From positions 1 to 59,986 of the forward strand of contig CAWIEF010000007.1 in NCBI GenBank assembly GCA_963835135.1: a stretch of 59,986 nt of DNA. The letters are read 5' to 3'. Positions 16,289 to 24,841 of this stretch are shown here, one piece after another. Made by a program: the position numbers and the translations under genes. This DNA is from JAVVHH01 sp963835135 (GTDB taxonomy: Bacteria; Pseudomonadota; Alphaproteobacteria; Acetobacterales; Acetobacteraceae). Position 1 is the first letter of the stretch, and each line of letters opens with the position of its first letter. The notes under the pieces were generated by a model. That model had not been told where the DNA came from. It worked only from the letters and a program-made list of their open reading frames with translations, and searched no databases.

Positions 16289-18357
16289 CTGACCAGGAAA
16301 CCGCGGTCGACACGACCGTAGTGGCCGAGCTGCCGCCGACACCAACGGCTGCAGCGACCAGTTCGGCCTTCCTGCAAGCGATGCGGAAGTCCGTGCTGCA
16401 GGTGAATGCGCTGGACAAGCGGATGCAGGCAGCCAATGCCGCAGCGACAATCGCGTCGGAAACGCCTGCCGATGCGACCCTCGTCGAGGCGACCCTGCCC
16501 ATTGCGACCGGCGCGGACGCTCCGGTCCTGGACGGCGCTCTGGCAGCCCCTGCCGTCCGCCTCGACCTCTCCCCTGTCCCTGCCCCTGCTGCAGAGCGTT
16601 CGGTCTCCGCACCCGCATCCCCCCCGCGGCGGCTATCGTTGCTGGGTGGCGTGTCAGCCACACTGGTCAAGAGTGGCCTCCTCAGCGAACGCCGGGCCGT
16701 TGCGTTGGGCTTGCAGGCCAGAGAGTTGGGCGAAACGCTGCTGCGCGTGCTCGCCCGCGAGGTACCCGCCGCCGACCTAGAGGCGATCTATGACGTCCTC
16801 GCCGGCCTCTTCGGCCAGGAGCTGATCCGTAGTAAGAACGATTTGATGGATCGCGTGGTGGACGCCACTTGGCTTCCCCTGGTCGTGGCGGAAAAGCGCG
16901 GCATCCTCCTGCTCCGAGCCGAAACGCCGGGTGAAGCTCCGTACGCCGCGCTCGATCCGTGCGACTTGCCGACCCGCGACTGGGTCGCTCGCCTGTCGGG
17001 CAAGCGTGCGGTGACGGTGCCGGCCCTGCCGCACGTGCTGCTCGAGACCATCGGTCGTCTGCGGACGCGCACCCAAACCGAGGGCAAGAACAAGCCGTTG
17101 GTTCCGATCGACATCAACTGGGAGCAGGAGCAACGCATCCGCGCCCGGCCTGAGGCGGCCGACATCCCGACCATCGTCGATTTCATCGTCCATACCGCCT
17201 TCGAACAAGGTGCCTCGGACATTCACGTCGAGCCCGTCGAAGATACGACCGTCGTACGACTACGCATCGATGGCATCCTGCACGAGGAATGTCGGATGCC
17301 GACTTCGCTGCATCCCGCCATCACGTCGCGCATCAAAGTCCTGGCCGGAATGGATGTCGCCGAGCGCCGGCGGCCGCAGGATGGCCGGATCAGCGTCCAG
17401 ATCCGCCGTATGCCGCTCGACATCCGCGTGTCGAGTTCGCCGACCGTATTGGGCGAGAAGATCGTCATGCGACTGCTCGACGAAAAGGCGCTCCGCCCTG
17501 CCCCGGAGCAGTTGGGCCTGCGCGACAACATGCTTCGCCTGTTGCTGGACAAGATCTCCGCGCCGCACGGCCTGGTCATGCTCAGCGGTCCCACCGGTTC
17601 GGGCAAGACGACGACGTTGTATTCGTGCCTATCCGCGCTGGATCGAACCCGCCGCAACGTGCTCACCATCGAGGACCCGGTCGAATACCGGCTCAAGGGC
17701 GTGCACCAAATGCAGGTGAACGACCGGATCGGCCTCACCTTCGCCAGCGGCCTACGGAACATCCTGCGCCAGGATCCGGACGTGATCATGGTTGGCGAGT
17801 GTCGCGACGTGGAGACGGCCAAGATGGCCATCCAGGCATCGCTCACGGGACACGTGGTGTTCTCGACCATTCATGCCAACGATGCTGTCGGGGTGATCAC
17901 GCGGCTGATCGACATGCAGATCGATCCCTACCTCGTTGCGACCGCGCTTTCGCTGCCGCTCGCGCAACGTCTGGTCAGGGCGATCTGTCCGCAATGCCGA
18001 ACCACCATCGACGGCGGCGAGGTGCTCGCCATGCTGCGCGCCGATGGCGTCTCGGACTCCAAGCTTGCCCGCCTTGGGATCGAGATCGATGCGCGCGAGC
18101 CGTGCCATCACGCAACGGGCTGTGTGAACTGCCGGCACACAGGCTACGCCGGGCGGCAGGCTGTCTTCGAGATGTTCGAGATCACGGAGCCGATGCGGGA
18201 CCTGATCGCGAGCAAGACATTCAGCGCGGATGCGCTCCGCCGGGTCGTCCTGGAGGACGGCGCGGCAACGCTGGTCGAGAATGCCCTCGCCTTGGCCGAG
18301 GAGGGCGTCACGACCCACGCCGAAATCGTCCGTGTCTTCGGCGACGGCGCAGGATGA
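16285..18357 (+). CDS. Type II secretion/type IV pilus assembly ATPase (GspE/PilB)
   Basis: Cytoplasmic hexameric ATPase that powers filament assembly, 690 aa. The first 110 or so residues are low-complexity and rich in Ala, Thr and Pro; a MshEN/T2SSE-N-like domain follows, then the ATPase. Walker A is GPTGSGKTTT (K441). The Asp box and Walker B follow (IEDPVEYRLKGV, DVIMVGECRD, where GEIRD is usual), then LTGHVVFSTIHANDA. The zinc tetra-Cys is intact (CPQC and CVNC). It starts by ATGA overlap with the kinase. No PilT-like retraction ATPase is seen in the window. Confidence 0.93.
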   Translation: MTDQETAVDTTVVAELPPTPTAAATSSAFLQAMRKSVLQVNALDKRMQAANAAATIASETPADATLVEATLPIATGADAPVLDGALAAPAVRLDLSPVPAPAAERSVSAPASPPRRLSLLGGVSATLVKSGLLSERRAVALGLQARELGETLLRVLAREVPAADLEAIYDVLAGLFGQELIRSKNDLMDRVVDATWLPLVVAEKRGILLLRAETPGEAPYAALDPCDLPTRDWVARLSGKRAVTVPALPHVLLETIGRLRTRTQTEGKNKPLVPIDINWEQEQRIRARPEAADIPTIVDFIVHTAFEQGASDIHVEPVEDTTVVRLRIDGILHEECRMPTSLHPAITSRIKVLAGMDVAERRRPQDGRISVQIRRMPLDIRVSSSPTVLGEKIVMRLLDEKALRPAPEQLGLRDNMLRLLLDKISAPHGLVMLSGPTGSGKTTTLYSCLSALDRTRRNVLTIEDPVEYRLKGVHQMQVNDRIGLTFASGLRNILRQDPDVIMVGECRDVETAKMAIQASLTGHVVFSTIHANDAVGVITRLIDMQIDPYLVATALSLPLAQRLVRAICPQCRTTIDGGEVLAMLRADGVSDSKLARLGIEIDAREPCHHATGCVNCRHTGYAGRQAVFEMFEITEPMRDLIASKTFSADALRRVVLEDGAATLVENALALAEEGVTTHAEIVRVFGDGAG

Positions 18358-18370
18358 TCTCGGAGCATCG

Positions 18371-19408
18371 ATGAGTTTCGGCGGCGCCCACCTCCTGATC
18401 TTCGCCAGACAGTTCAGCTCGATGACGCGCAGCAATCTCCGGCTGGTCACCGTGCTCGACAACCTGGCGCGCGAGACCCCGCAACGGCGGCTGCGGGCCG
18501 CGGTCGCCGACGTTGCCCGCCAGGTCACGATGGGGACCGACCTGGCCGACGCGCTCGATCGCCATCCCCGCCTGTTCGGCGGCGTGTTCGTGGGACTTGT
18601 GCGCTCCGGCCTCGAAGTGGGGTGCCTGGGCGAGTCGCTGGGCCATGTGGTCGAGTATCTGGACCGGGTCCAGGAGGTCAACCGGCGGGTTTCGTCCGCT
18701 GCAGTGTACCCCGTGTTTGTTCTGCTGACCTTTCTCGGCGTGGCCAGCGGTATGATCTTTATGGTTCTTCCGCAATATCAACGGGTCTTTGCCGGCTTCG
18801 GTAAGGCGCTGCCTGGTCCGACTCAGTTTTTGCTGAGCATCGGTGACTTGCTTCGCGACCACGCATTGACGCTCGGCGTGTCCGCCCTGCTGTTCGGCAC
18901 GCTCGCGTCGGTCACGCTTTCGACCCGATCGGGGCGCCTCGCGTGGGACCGGGCGAAGCTGCGCGTCCCGCTGTTCGGACAGATTTGGCGGCTGGCCGCG
19001 CTGGCTCGGTTCAGCCGAACGCTGGCGGTGCAGACGAGCAATCACGTGCCGATCATCCGCGCGCTCCGGCTGGCCGCCGCCGCAGCGGGCAATGCGCATG
19101 TTTGTTCGTTGGTCGAGGGTATCGCTGACGACGTCGAGGTCGGCGCCAGCGTCACGGAGGCGTTCCGGAGCCGCGAGATGTTCGCGGGCATCGTGGTGCA
19201 GATGATCGGCGCCGGAGAGGAGGCGGGGCAGCTAGATGAGCTGCTGTTGTCCGCCGCGAACTATTTCGACAGCTTGCTGATGCAACGCATCGAGATGGTC
19301 ACCGGCTTGGTCAACCCGGCGCTCACCGGCTTCGTCGGGCTCTCCACGGCCGGCATGATGATGGCCTCGTTCCTGCCGGTGTTCGATATGCCAGGTGCGA
19401 TGCAATGA
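18371..19408 (+). CDS. Inner-membrane platform protein (GspF/PilC)
   Basis: Polytopic platform protein, 345 aa, slightly short for the family (about 400). It has two T2SSF repeats: one at the N-terminus with VRSGLEVGCLGESL and one at the C-terminus with ARFSRTLAVQTSNHVPIIRA and GAGEEAGQLDELL, each followed by hydrophobic helices. The frame is open upstream, but ATG 18371 (MSFGGAHLL) has a CGGAG site and lies 13 bases after the ATPase stop. Its stop overlaps the next start (ATGA). Confidence 0.9.
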   Translation: MSFGGAHLLIFARQFSSMTRSNLRLVTVLDNLARETPQRRLRAAVADVARQVTMGTDLADALDRHPRLFGGVFVGLVRSGLEVGCLGESLGHVVEYLDRVQEVNRRVSSAAVYPVFVLLTFLGVASGMIFMVLPQYQRVFAGFGKALPGPTQFLLSIGDLLRDHALTLGVSALLFGTLASVTLSTRSGRLAWDRAKLRVPLFGQIWRLAALARFSRTLAVQTSNHVPIIRALRLAAAAAGNAHVCSLVEGIADDVEVGASVTEAFRSREMFAGIVVQMIGAGEEAGQLDELLLSAANYFDSLLMQRIEMVTGLVNPALTGFVGLSTAGMMMASFLPVFDMPGAMQ

Positions 19409-21126
19409 GGAACCCGGCCGCTGCACTTGCGCCCGTTCTGGCCCCCCTGCGCACGTGGCTCGGGTTGGGGAAGATCGCGCTCGATCGTGGCGACGTCCTC
19501 TGTATCTCCGTCTCGGAACTCGAATGGCGTACAACCGTGCTCGGCCGCGACATGTCCGCGCCCACGATCGCTCAAGCTCGAATGCCCCTTGACAGCAAGG
19601 TTGCGACGGTCGACGTGCTCCGGCGCGCTGTCCGATCGATTGCGCCGGCGCAGCGCGAGCGGATCGGGGAAGTGCGCGTGCTGTTCGATGACCCGGCCAC
19701 TTGCCTCGTGGACAATCGCTCGATCCGTATCAAGAGCGACGACCCGGTGGCCATCCGGCAGGCCGGGGCGCAGGAACTTGGCGCGCCTGGCGCGACCTAC
19801 GCCTCGCAGCCCTTCGGCGAGTCGAGCGAGCATGAGCTGCCGCGCGGTATCTACGCCTTCCTATCAACGTCGCACATCCAGGACTACTTTGGTGCACTGG
19901 ACAGTCTGGCGATAAAGTTAGTCGAGTTGGTGCCGTCGGGGCTCGTTCGCCTTGCCAAAGCCGCCGACGCGCCGTTCGCGCTTCTGGACGTCCGAGTGGC
20001 CGCTTCCACGCTGCTGCTGGCCGATCCGCGAACCGGGCTCGTCTGCAGCCGCGAAATCCCCGTCGGAGTGCACAACTTCGCCGCCGCGATTGCGGAGGCA
20101 ACCTCGGTCTCGGTCACCGAAGCCGCGTCCGGACTTGAGCGTCGTTCCTGCTTTGCGACCAATGCCGGGGCTGAAGGCGCACCACCTCCGGTCACCGCCA
20201 CAGAGCGGGCGCTCGCACCGATTCTGGCCCTACTGCGCGAGCAGATTGGTGCGTCGCTGGAGTATTTCGTCTTTCAACGCTTGGCCCGACCGCCTGAGCA
20301 ACTTGAACTTACGGGCGAAATAGAGCGGGTGCGAGGACTCGGGGCGTGGCTCGGCGCCGTCATGGAGTTGCCCCCGCAACCTGCGGCCGACCTGCACGCC
20401 CAAATGTTGGAGCAGCCCAGACCTGGCTTCGGCAATCTGCTCAGCACTATCCCGAAAGGGCTGCTCAAGGTCGGTAAATCCGAATACCGGTTTGTGGACG
20501 GCCGCTTCGTCCCGGAAGGCGGCCATAAGCCAACGCCCTCCCGTCCGGCGGCGCAGGCCGCGGTCTCGCCGGGACTGAAGAACATGACGCGGCGACTCGG
20601 CGACTTCGCGGTCCCGGCATGTATCGCCGCGATCGGGCTCCTAGGCGCGGCGGCCGTTGCGTTCACCGTCACGGTCCAGGCCGAGACGGTGAACGCAGCC
20701 AATGGCACGCTCTCGTCCGCATTGGTCGAGGATGGGATCATCCGCAGCGGGCTGGCCAAGTGGGTCCAAGAGGCGCCGCATGCACCGCCGTTATACTGGA
20801 CAGAGAAGTTGAGCGCGATCGCGGCGGCGATGCCGGCAAGCTTGCGCTTGGTCAAGCTGTCCAGCAGCGAGGAGGGGACGGCCGGCAATCGCGGGGCCAA
20901 GTTGCTGCTCGAAGGCGAGGCAGAGGCCGGCACGGACTACCTGCGGCAGATCAGCGACCTGATCAGCCAACTCTCCGGCGATCGTCGATTCATGCGCGAT
21001 ACTGCGGCAATCAGCTTCGATGGAGCCACCGCCGACCGGGGTGGGGCAACGAACTCTCTCGGGAGCGTAATGATGCGCTTTGGCGTCACGATCACGTTGA
21101 AGCCGAAGGAGGGTCAAGGCTCATGA
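19405..21126 (+). CDS. PilM-PilN-like fused inner-membrane assembly protein (GspL-like architecture)
   Basis: Protein of 573 aa that seems to combine two pilus alignment proteins. Residues 1-380 look like a cytoplasmic actin-like PilM/GspL domain (weak motifs; FALLDVRVAASTLLL resembles a nucleotide-fold strand). A single membrane helix is at about 400-420 (AAIGLLGAAAVAFTVTV). Residues 420-573 resemble the periplasmic PilN part, with YWTEKLSAIAAAMPASLRL and later LLLEGEAEAG (the LxxhPxxhxL and hxGxA pattern of PilN). It overlaps its neighbours by ATGA at both ends. Assignment rests on architecture and gene order more than on strong motifs. Confidence 0.72.
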   Translation: MRNPAAALAPVLAPLRTWLGLGKIALDRGDVLCISVSELEWRTTVLGRDMSAPTIAQARMPLDSKVATVDVLRRAVRSIAPAQRERIGEVRVLFDDPATCLVDNRSIRIKSDDPVAIRQAGAQELGAPGATYASQPFGESSEHELPRGIYAFLSTSHIQDYFGALDSLAIKLVELVPSGLVRLAKAADAPFALLDVRVAASTLLLADPRTGLVCSREIPVGVHNFAAAIAEATSVSVTEAASGLERRSCFATNAGAEGAPPPVTATERALAPILALLREQIGASLEYFVFQRLARPPEQLELTGEIERVRGLGAWLGAVMELPPQPAADLHAQMLEQPRPGFGNLLSTIPKGLLKVGKSEYRFVDGRFVPEGGHKPTPSRPAAQAAVSPGLKNMTRRLGDFAVPACIAAIGLLGAAAVAFTVTVQAETVNAANGTLSSALVEDGIIRSGLAKWVQEAPHAPPLYWTEKLSAIAAAMPASLRLVKLSSSEEGTAGNRGAKLLLEGEAEAGTDYLRQISDLISQLSGDRRFMRDTAAISFDGATADRGGATNSLGSVMMRFGVTITLKPKEGQGS

Positions 21127-21878
21127 TGCCACAGCTGCGCGCCGCACTGGGCCATGTGCCATCGGAAGCACGCCCGCTTCTTGGTGCCGCCCTCGCGCTC
21201 GCGGCGGCAGCCGAAGTCTTCGCGTATGCCGGACCAGGCGGAGCGAGCCGTGAACAGGCCGCCGCGATCATGGCGCTTGCCGATCAGGTCCGCAGCGACG
21301 ATGCCCAGGTTGCGCGCCGGGTCCGCGACCAGCGTGCGCCCGCCTCGTCCTCAGCCGGCAGTCCCGCGATGTCCGATCCGCTGCCGCGGATCGACGCGGC
21401 GGTCGGCCGATCCGGCATCCACGTCGTCCGGCTGGCGCCACGGCCCGGTTTGCCGGGCCAATACGATGTAGAAATCGACGCTACGTTCGCCGACCTAACC
21501 CGCTTTGCTGCCGCGGTAGAAGGGCCTGGGAGCGGACTGCGAGCGTTGCAGATCCGTCAAGCGGAAGAGATGCCGGGGCGCCTCATCGCGAGCTTCGTGC
21601 TTGCCGTCTCGGCAACCGGCTCCATAGCGTCGCAGGCGGCCGAATGGGCCGGGCCAGGCCGGGATCCGTTCGCTCGTGTCTCCGCCGTCATCGCGCCGCA
21701 TCATCGCTTGACCGGTGTAACCCGGGTCGGCGAGCAATGGACGGCGACGATCGACGGCAAGGACTACGTGACCGGCGACGCGCTGGGCGCTTTCTCCATC
21801 GGAGAGGTTCGTGAGGAAACCGTGGTGCTGCACGGTCCGACCGGTGAGAGCGTCCTGAGTTTCAGCAATACGCGGTAG
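21123..21878 (+). CDS. PilO/PilP-like (GspM/GspC-like) periplasmic assembly protein
   Basis: Bitopic protein of 251 aa: a short cytoplasmic tail, one membrane helix (PLLGAALALAAAAEVFAYA), a PilO-like periplasmic region (YDVEIDATFADLTRFAAAVE) and then a compact C-terminal domain beginning RDPFARVSAV. The latter resembles the PilP/GspC homology region that binds the secretin (LTGVTRVGEQWTATI, GDALGAFSIGEV). It therefore looks like a PilO-PilP fusion linking the inner membrane to the secretin. ATG 21123 overlaps the upstream stop. The family call is inferred from position and pattern. Confidence 0.68.
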   Translation: MMPQLRAALGHVPSEARPLLGAALALAAAAEVFAYAGPGGASREQAAAIMALADQVRSDDAQVARRVRDQRAPASSSAGSPAMSDPLPRIDAAVGRSGIHVVRLAPRPGLPGQYDVEIDATFADLTRFAAAVEGPGSGLRALQIRQAEEMPGRLIASFVLAVSATGSIASQAAEWAGPGRDPFARVSAVIAPHHRLTGVTRVGEQWTATIDGKDYVTGDALGAFSIGEVREETVVLHGPTGESVLSFSNTR

Positions 21879-21895
21879 GTCAGGTCAGCACGTCG

Positions 21896-22621
21896 TCATT
21901 GCAGAAGGGCGATCGACGCATTGTCTGGAGCACCGGCTTCAAGGACGGCAGCGAGCAGCGTGCGCACGGCAGCCCCGGCGTCAGGCTGTTCGATGAGGAT
22001 GGCGGTCGTGCGCGCGTCCGGAATCGGGCCCCAGACGCCGTCGGTGCACAGCAGCAGCCGATCGCCTCCGAGAAGCTGAATGCGCCCCGTATGCGGGATG
22101 ACCGGCGCGAGCGATCGGCCTCCCCCAATGCTGCGGGTCAGTGTCGAGCGCTGACGCGAGCCCGACCTGCCGTCCTCGGCGTCATCCACGCTGAGTTGGG
22201 TGAACCGCCCATCCCGCAGCAGATAGACCCGGCTGTCGCCCACATTGAACCAACATGCGTTGCCGTCGCCCGAGAGCGCGACGCCGGCAACCGTCGTGGC
22301 CATGCCGGCGGTTTCGGGCGCTTGCATCGTGACGGCATGTAGGCCCAGCGCGGCGCGACAGACCGCATCGATGCAGGCGGACGGCTCGGCATCTGGAGGA
22401 TCTTGGGCCAACAGATTGGCAATCAGCTCTCGGCTGGCACGTGCCCCGTGCTGGCGGCCGCCGACACCGTCAGCCACCGCGAACACTCTTCTGCCCCCAT
22501 CGAGAGAGCCGGTGACCGGGTCGGTCACCTCGCCCGTGAGCAGCAGGTCGGCGGCGGCCACGGCGTCCTCGTTGGACCGCCGTTTCAGGCCGCGGGATGT
22601 CACGGCGGCAAATCCGATCAC
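21896..22621 (-). CDS. PP2C-type Ser/Thr protein phosphatase
   Basis: Metal-dependent protein phosphatase, 241 aa, soluble. PP2C motifs in order: TSRGLKRRSNEDA, VFAVADGVGGRQHG, WFNVGDSRVYLLRDG, LLLCTDGVWG and the final DNASIALL. All the acidic metal ligands are in place, so it should be active and is a natural antagonist of the kinase in the cluster. GTG 22621 is one base after the stop of the EAL gene, so the two are translationally coupled. The frame is open upstream inside the EAL gene, but that part has no PP2C character. Confidence 0.9.
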   Translation of the reverse strand: MIGFAAVTSRGLKRRSNEDAVAAADLLLTGEVTDPVTGSLDGGRRVFAVADGVGGRQHGARASRELIANLLAQDPPDAEPSACIDAVCRAALGLHAVTMQAPETAGMATTVAGVALSGDGNACWFNVGDSRVYLLRDGRFTQLSVDDAEDGRSGSRQRSTLTRSIGGGRSLAPVIPHTGRIQLLGGDRLLLCTDGVWGPIPDARTTAILIEQPDAGAAVRTLLAAVLEAGAPDNASIALLQ

Positions 22622-22622
22622 G

Positions 22623-23471
22623 CTACGGCCCCGGCACAGGCTGAGGCTCGGCGACGAGTTGCCGGAAACGCGCGGCCGGCATCGGCCGACCGAGGAGGAA
22701 GGATTGCCCCTGATGACAACCGAGCGAGGCCAAGAACTGACATTGAGCCTCACGCTCAATACCTTCTGCGACGAGCGAAAGACCAAGTGCGGTCCCGAAG
22801 CTGATGACGGCCCTGGTGATAGCCGTGTCGTCATGGCGGCGCAGAACGCCGCGCACGAATAGGCGGTCGAGCTTCAAGGCCGTCAACGGGAGGCGCTTCA
22901 GGGTGGCCAGGCTTGCATATCCCGTGCCGAAATCGTCCAAGGCGAGGCCGACACCGAGGTCTCGTATTTCCGACAACACGAGCAATGTCTCGATCGAGGC
23001 GTCGACCAGGACTGATTCGGTCAGCTCGAGTTCCAGCCGCTCCGGATGCAGTCCGGAGGCGTCGAGTGCGGAACGGACCTGCTCGCACAGCATCCCGCTA
23101 CAAAGTTGGTGTGCAGAAACGTTCACCGAGACGCAGAGCCCGGCCGGCCAGCCGGCTGCTTCCATGCAAGCGGCCTGCAGTATCCAGCCGCCGAGCGGCG
23201 TGATGACACCGGCCTGTTCAGCCGCAGGAATAAACCAACTGGGTGGGATCATGCCATGGCGCCGGTGCGGCCACCGGGTCAGAGCCTCGGCGCCGACGAT
23301 GCGGCGAGTGTTCAGGCATAGCCGGGGCTGGTAGGCGACCGTCAGCTGACCACGGGCCAGAGCATGTTGAAGCTCGGAGCCGAGTTCGAGACGGCCCAAA
23401 CGATCAAAGGCCGTGCCAAGTGGGACAGCAAGGGTTGGCAACGTCGAACGCTCAGGTCGGGACGCACTCAT
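22623..23471 (-). CDS. EAL-domain c-di-GMP phosphodiesterase
   Basis: Stand-alone EAL domain, 282 aa, soluble. It has AEALTRW, NVSAHQL, ELELTESVLV, DDFGTGYASL, LKLDRLF and VAEGIE, so the metal and substrate residues of an active phosphodiesterase are present. No GGDEF or sensor domain is attached; the first 20 residues are unstructured-looking. It is co-transcribed with the PP2C phosphatase and diverges from the FHA-phosphatase gene. With the PilZ gene it suggests c-di-GMP input into the filament system. Confidence 0.9.
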   Translation of the reverse strand: MSASRPERSTLPTLAVPLGTAFDRLGRLELGSELQHALARGQLTVAYQPRLCLNTRRIVGAEALTRWPHRRHGMIPPSWFIPAAEQAGVITPLGGWILQAACMEAAGWPAGLCVSVNVSAHQLCSGMLCEQVRSALDASGLHPERLELELTESVLVDASIETLLVLSEIRDLGVGLALDDFGTGYASLATLKRLPLTALKLDRLFVRGVLRRHDDTAITRAVISFGTALGLSLVAEGIEREAQCQFLASLGCHQGQSFLLGRPMPAARFRQLVAEPQPVPGP

Positions 23472-23634
23472 GCTCGCCCATTAAGCACGTCAAAGGTGAG
23501 GATAAGCTTAACGGCGCCGTCCGAGCGCGACAGGACTTCTTTGTCGGTCGGTTAACAAAGCGCCAATCATTAGAGACGAGAATGGCACTGCTGCGGGGGT
23601 CTGATACCACGTCGCCCGGACGACAAGGACCATC

Positions 23635-24744
23635 ATGGACGAAGATACGACTTTCCTGACGTTCCCCGGACTCGACACGGTCGATGTTGGAGCGTCTCGC
23701 AACAGTCATCTGCTCATCATGACAGATGCAGAGGCAGTGGAGCACCGGATCCCGCTTGGTAGCGATCCGGTTCTGGTCGGCAGGACACTCCCCTGCGGGG
23801 TCGTGCTGCCGAGCGGCTCGGTCTCTCGTCAACACTGCCAATTCAGGGTGAGCGGCAGCCATGCCGAAGTGACAGACCTCGGGTCCACCAACGGCACCTT
23901 CGTCAACGGACAGCGTATCACCCGGCCGACGATCCTTCAGCACGGCGCAGTCCTCCAGGTTGGCTCATACGGCTTCATCTATGAGTGCCGCAATTCTCGC
24001 GAGCTCGAACAAGCGGAAGCGGCAGAGGAGCAACGGCAATCGGCGAGCCGGTACGTCCAGATGCTCCTGCCGAAACCGATCCGTCAGGGACCGGTGCGGG
24101 CAGAATGGCTCTTTCTGCCCTGCGCCAGGCTGGGCGGTAACGCATTCGGCTATCGCTGGATGGGCTCGCAGGCGTTTGCCGGGTTCATGATCGACGTAGC
24201 GGGTCATGACACGGAAGCAGCGATGCATTCCGTCGCGATCATGAACATGCTGCGCCAGCAGGACGTGCCAGGCGCCGATCTCCTCGACCCGGCTTCTGTA
24301 TTGGCTGCTTTAGCCCGAGCGTTTCCGCCGGACGATCATGCCGGGTTGTTCTTCTCATGCGCTTATTTCGTGTTTGAGCTTTCGAGTAGAACACTGCGCT
24401 ATGCGTCCGGCGGCCGAAGCCCCGCCTATCTCTGGCGTCCCGACGCCGAGGTGTTGGAGCTTCACACCCATGATCCGGCGGTCGGCCTCGGTAAGATCAC
24501 CGGCTTTGCCGTGCAGCAGGCGACCGCATCGCCGGGTAGCCGCCTCTATCTGGTCAGCGAAGGGATTAGCGAGTGCCTCGACCGCTTGAACTCGCCTGGC
24601 GCGTCAAGCCCCCTACCTGAGCTGATCAGCTCTGGCGCCCTGGCCGAAATACCCGAACCGTCGCGCCTCCATCATGCGCTGCAGAACCTCATGGGATCGC
24701 GGAGACTGGACGATGATTGTGCCATCCTGACGTGCAGCTTCTGA
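23635..24744 (+). CDS. FHA domain-SpoIIE-type (PPM) phosphatase
   Basis: Protein of 369 aa with a phosphothreonine-reading FHA domain (about 25-120: VLVGRTL, SVSRQHCQF, DLGSTNGTFVNG), a short coiled-coil linker and an RsbU/SpoIIE-like phosphatase domain (about 140-369). In the latter, FMIDVAGHD matches the GDVSGHG metal motif and RYASGGRSPAYLW the GGHPPP-like loop. LYLVSEGISEC is where TDGLxE is usual (Asp replaced by Glu), and DDDCAIL ends the domain. It could read phosphate placed by the neighbouring kinase and remove phosphate from a partner. AAGGA sits five bases before ATG. Confidence 0.9.
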   Translation: MDEDTTFLTFPGLDTVDVGASRNSHLLIMTDAEAVEHRIPLGSDPVLVGRTLPCGVVLPSGSVSRQHCQFRVSGSHAEVTDLGSTNGTFVNGQRITRPTILQHGAVLQVGSYGFIYECRNSRELEQAEAAEEQRQSASRYVQMLLPKPIRQGPVRAEWLFLPCARLGGNAFGYRWMGSQAFAGFMIDVAGHDTEAAMHSVAIMNMLRQQDVPGADLLDPASVLAALARAFPPDDHAGLFFSCAYFVFELSSRTLRYASGGRSPAYLWRPDAEVLELHTHDPAVGLGKITGFAVQQATASPGSRLYLVSEGISECLDRLNSPGASSPLPELISSGALAEIPEPSRLHHALQNLMGSRRLDDDCAILTCSF

Positions 24745-24841
24745 CCCGTCGGGCCTATCCATCCCCCGAAACGGCTGCGGATCTTAACCTTTTGGAAAGA
24801 CGGTTGCCGTAACATCACCCGGATTAGCCACAGGAACAAAA

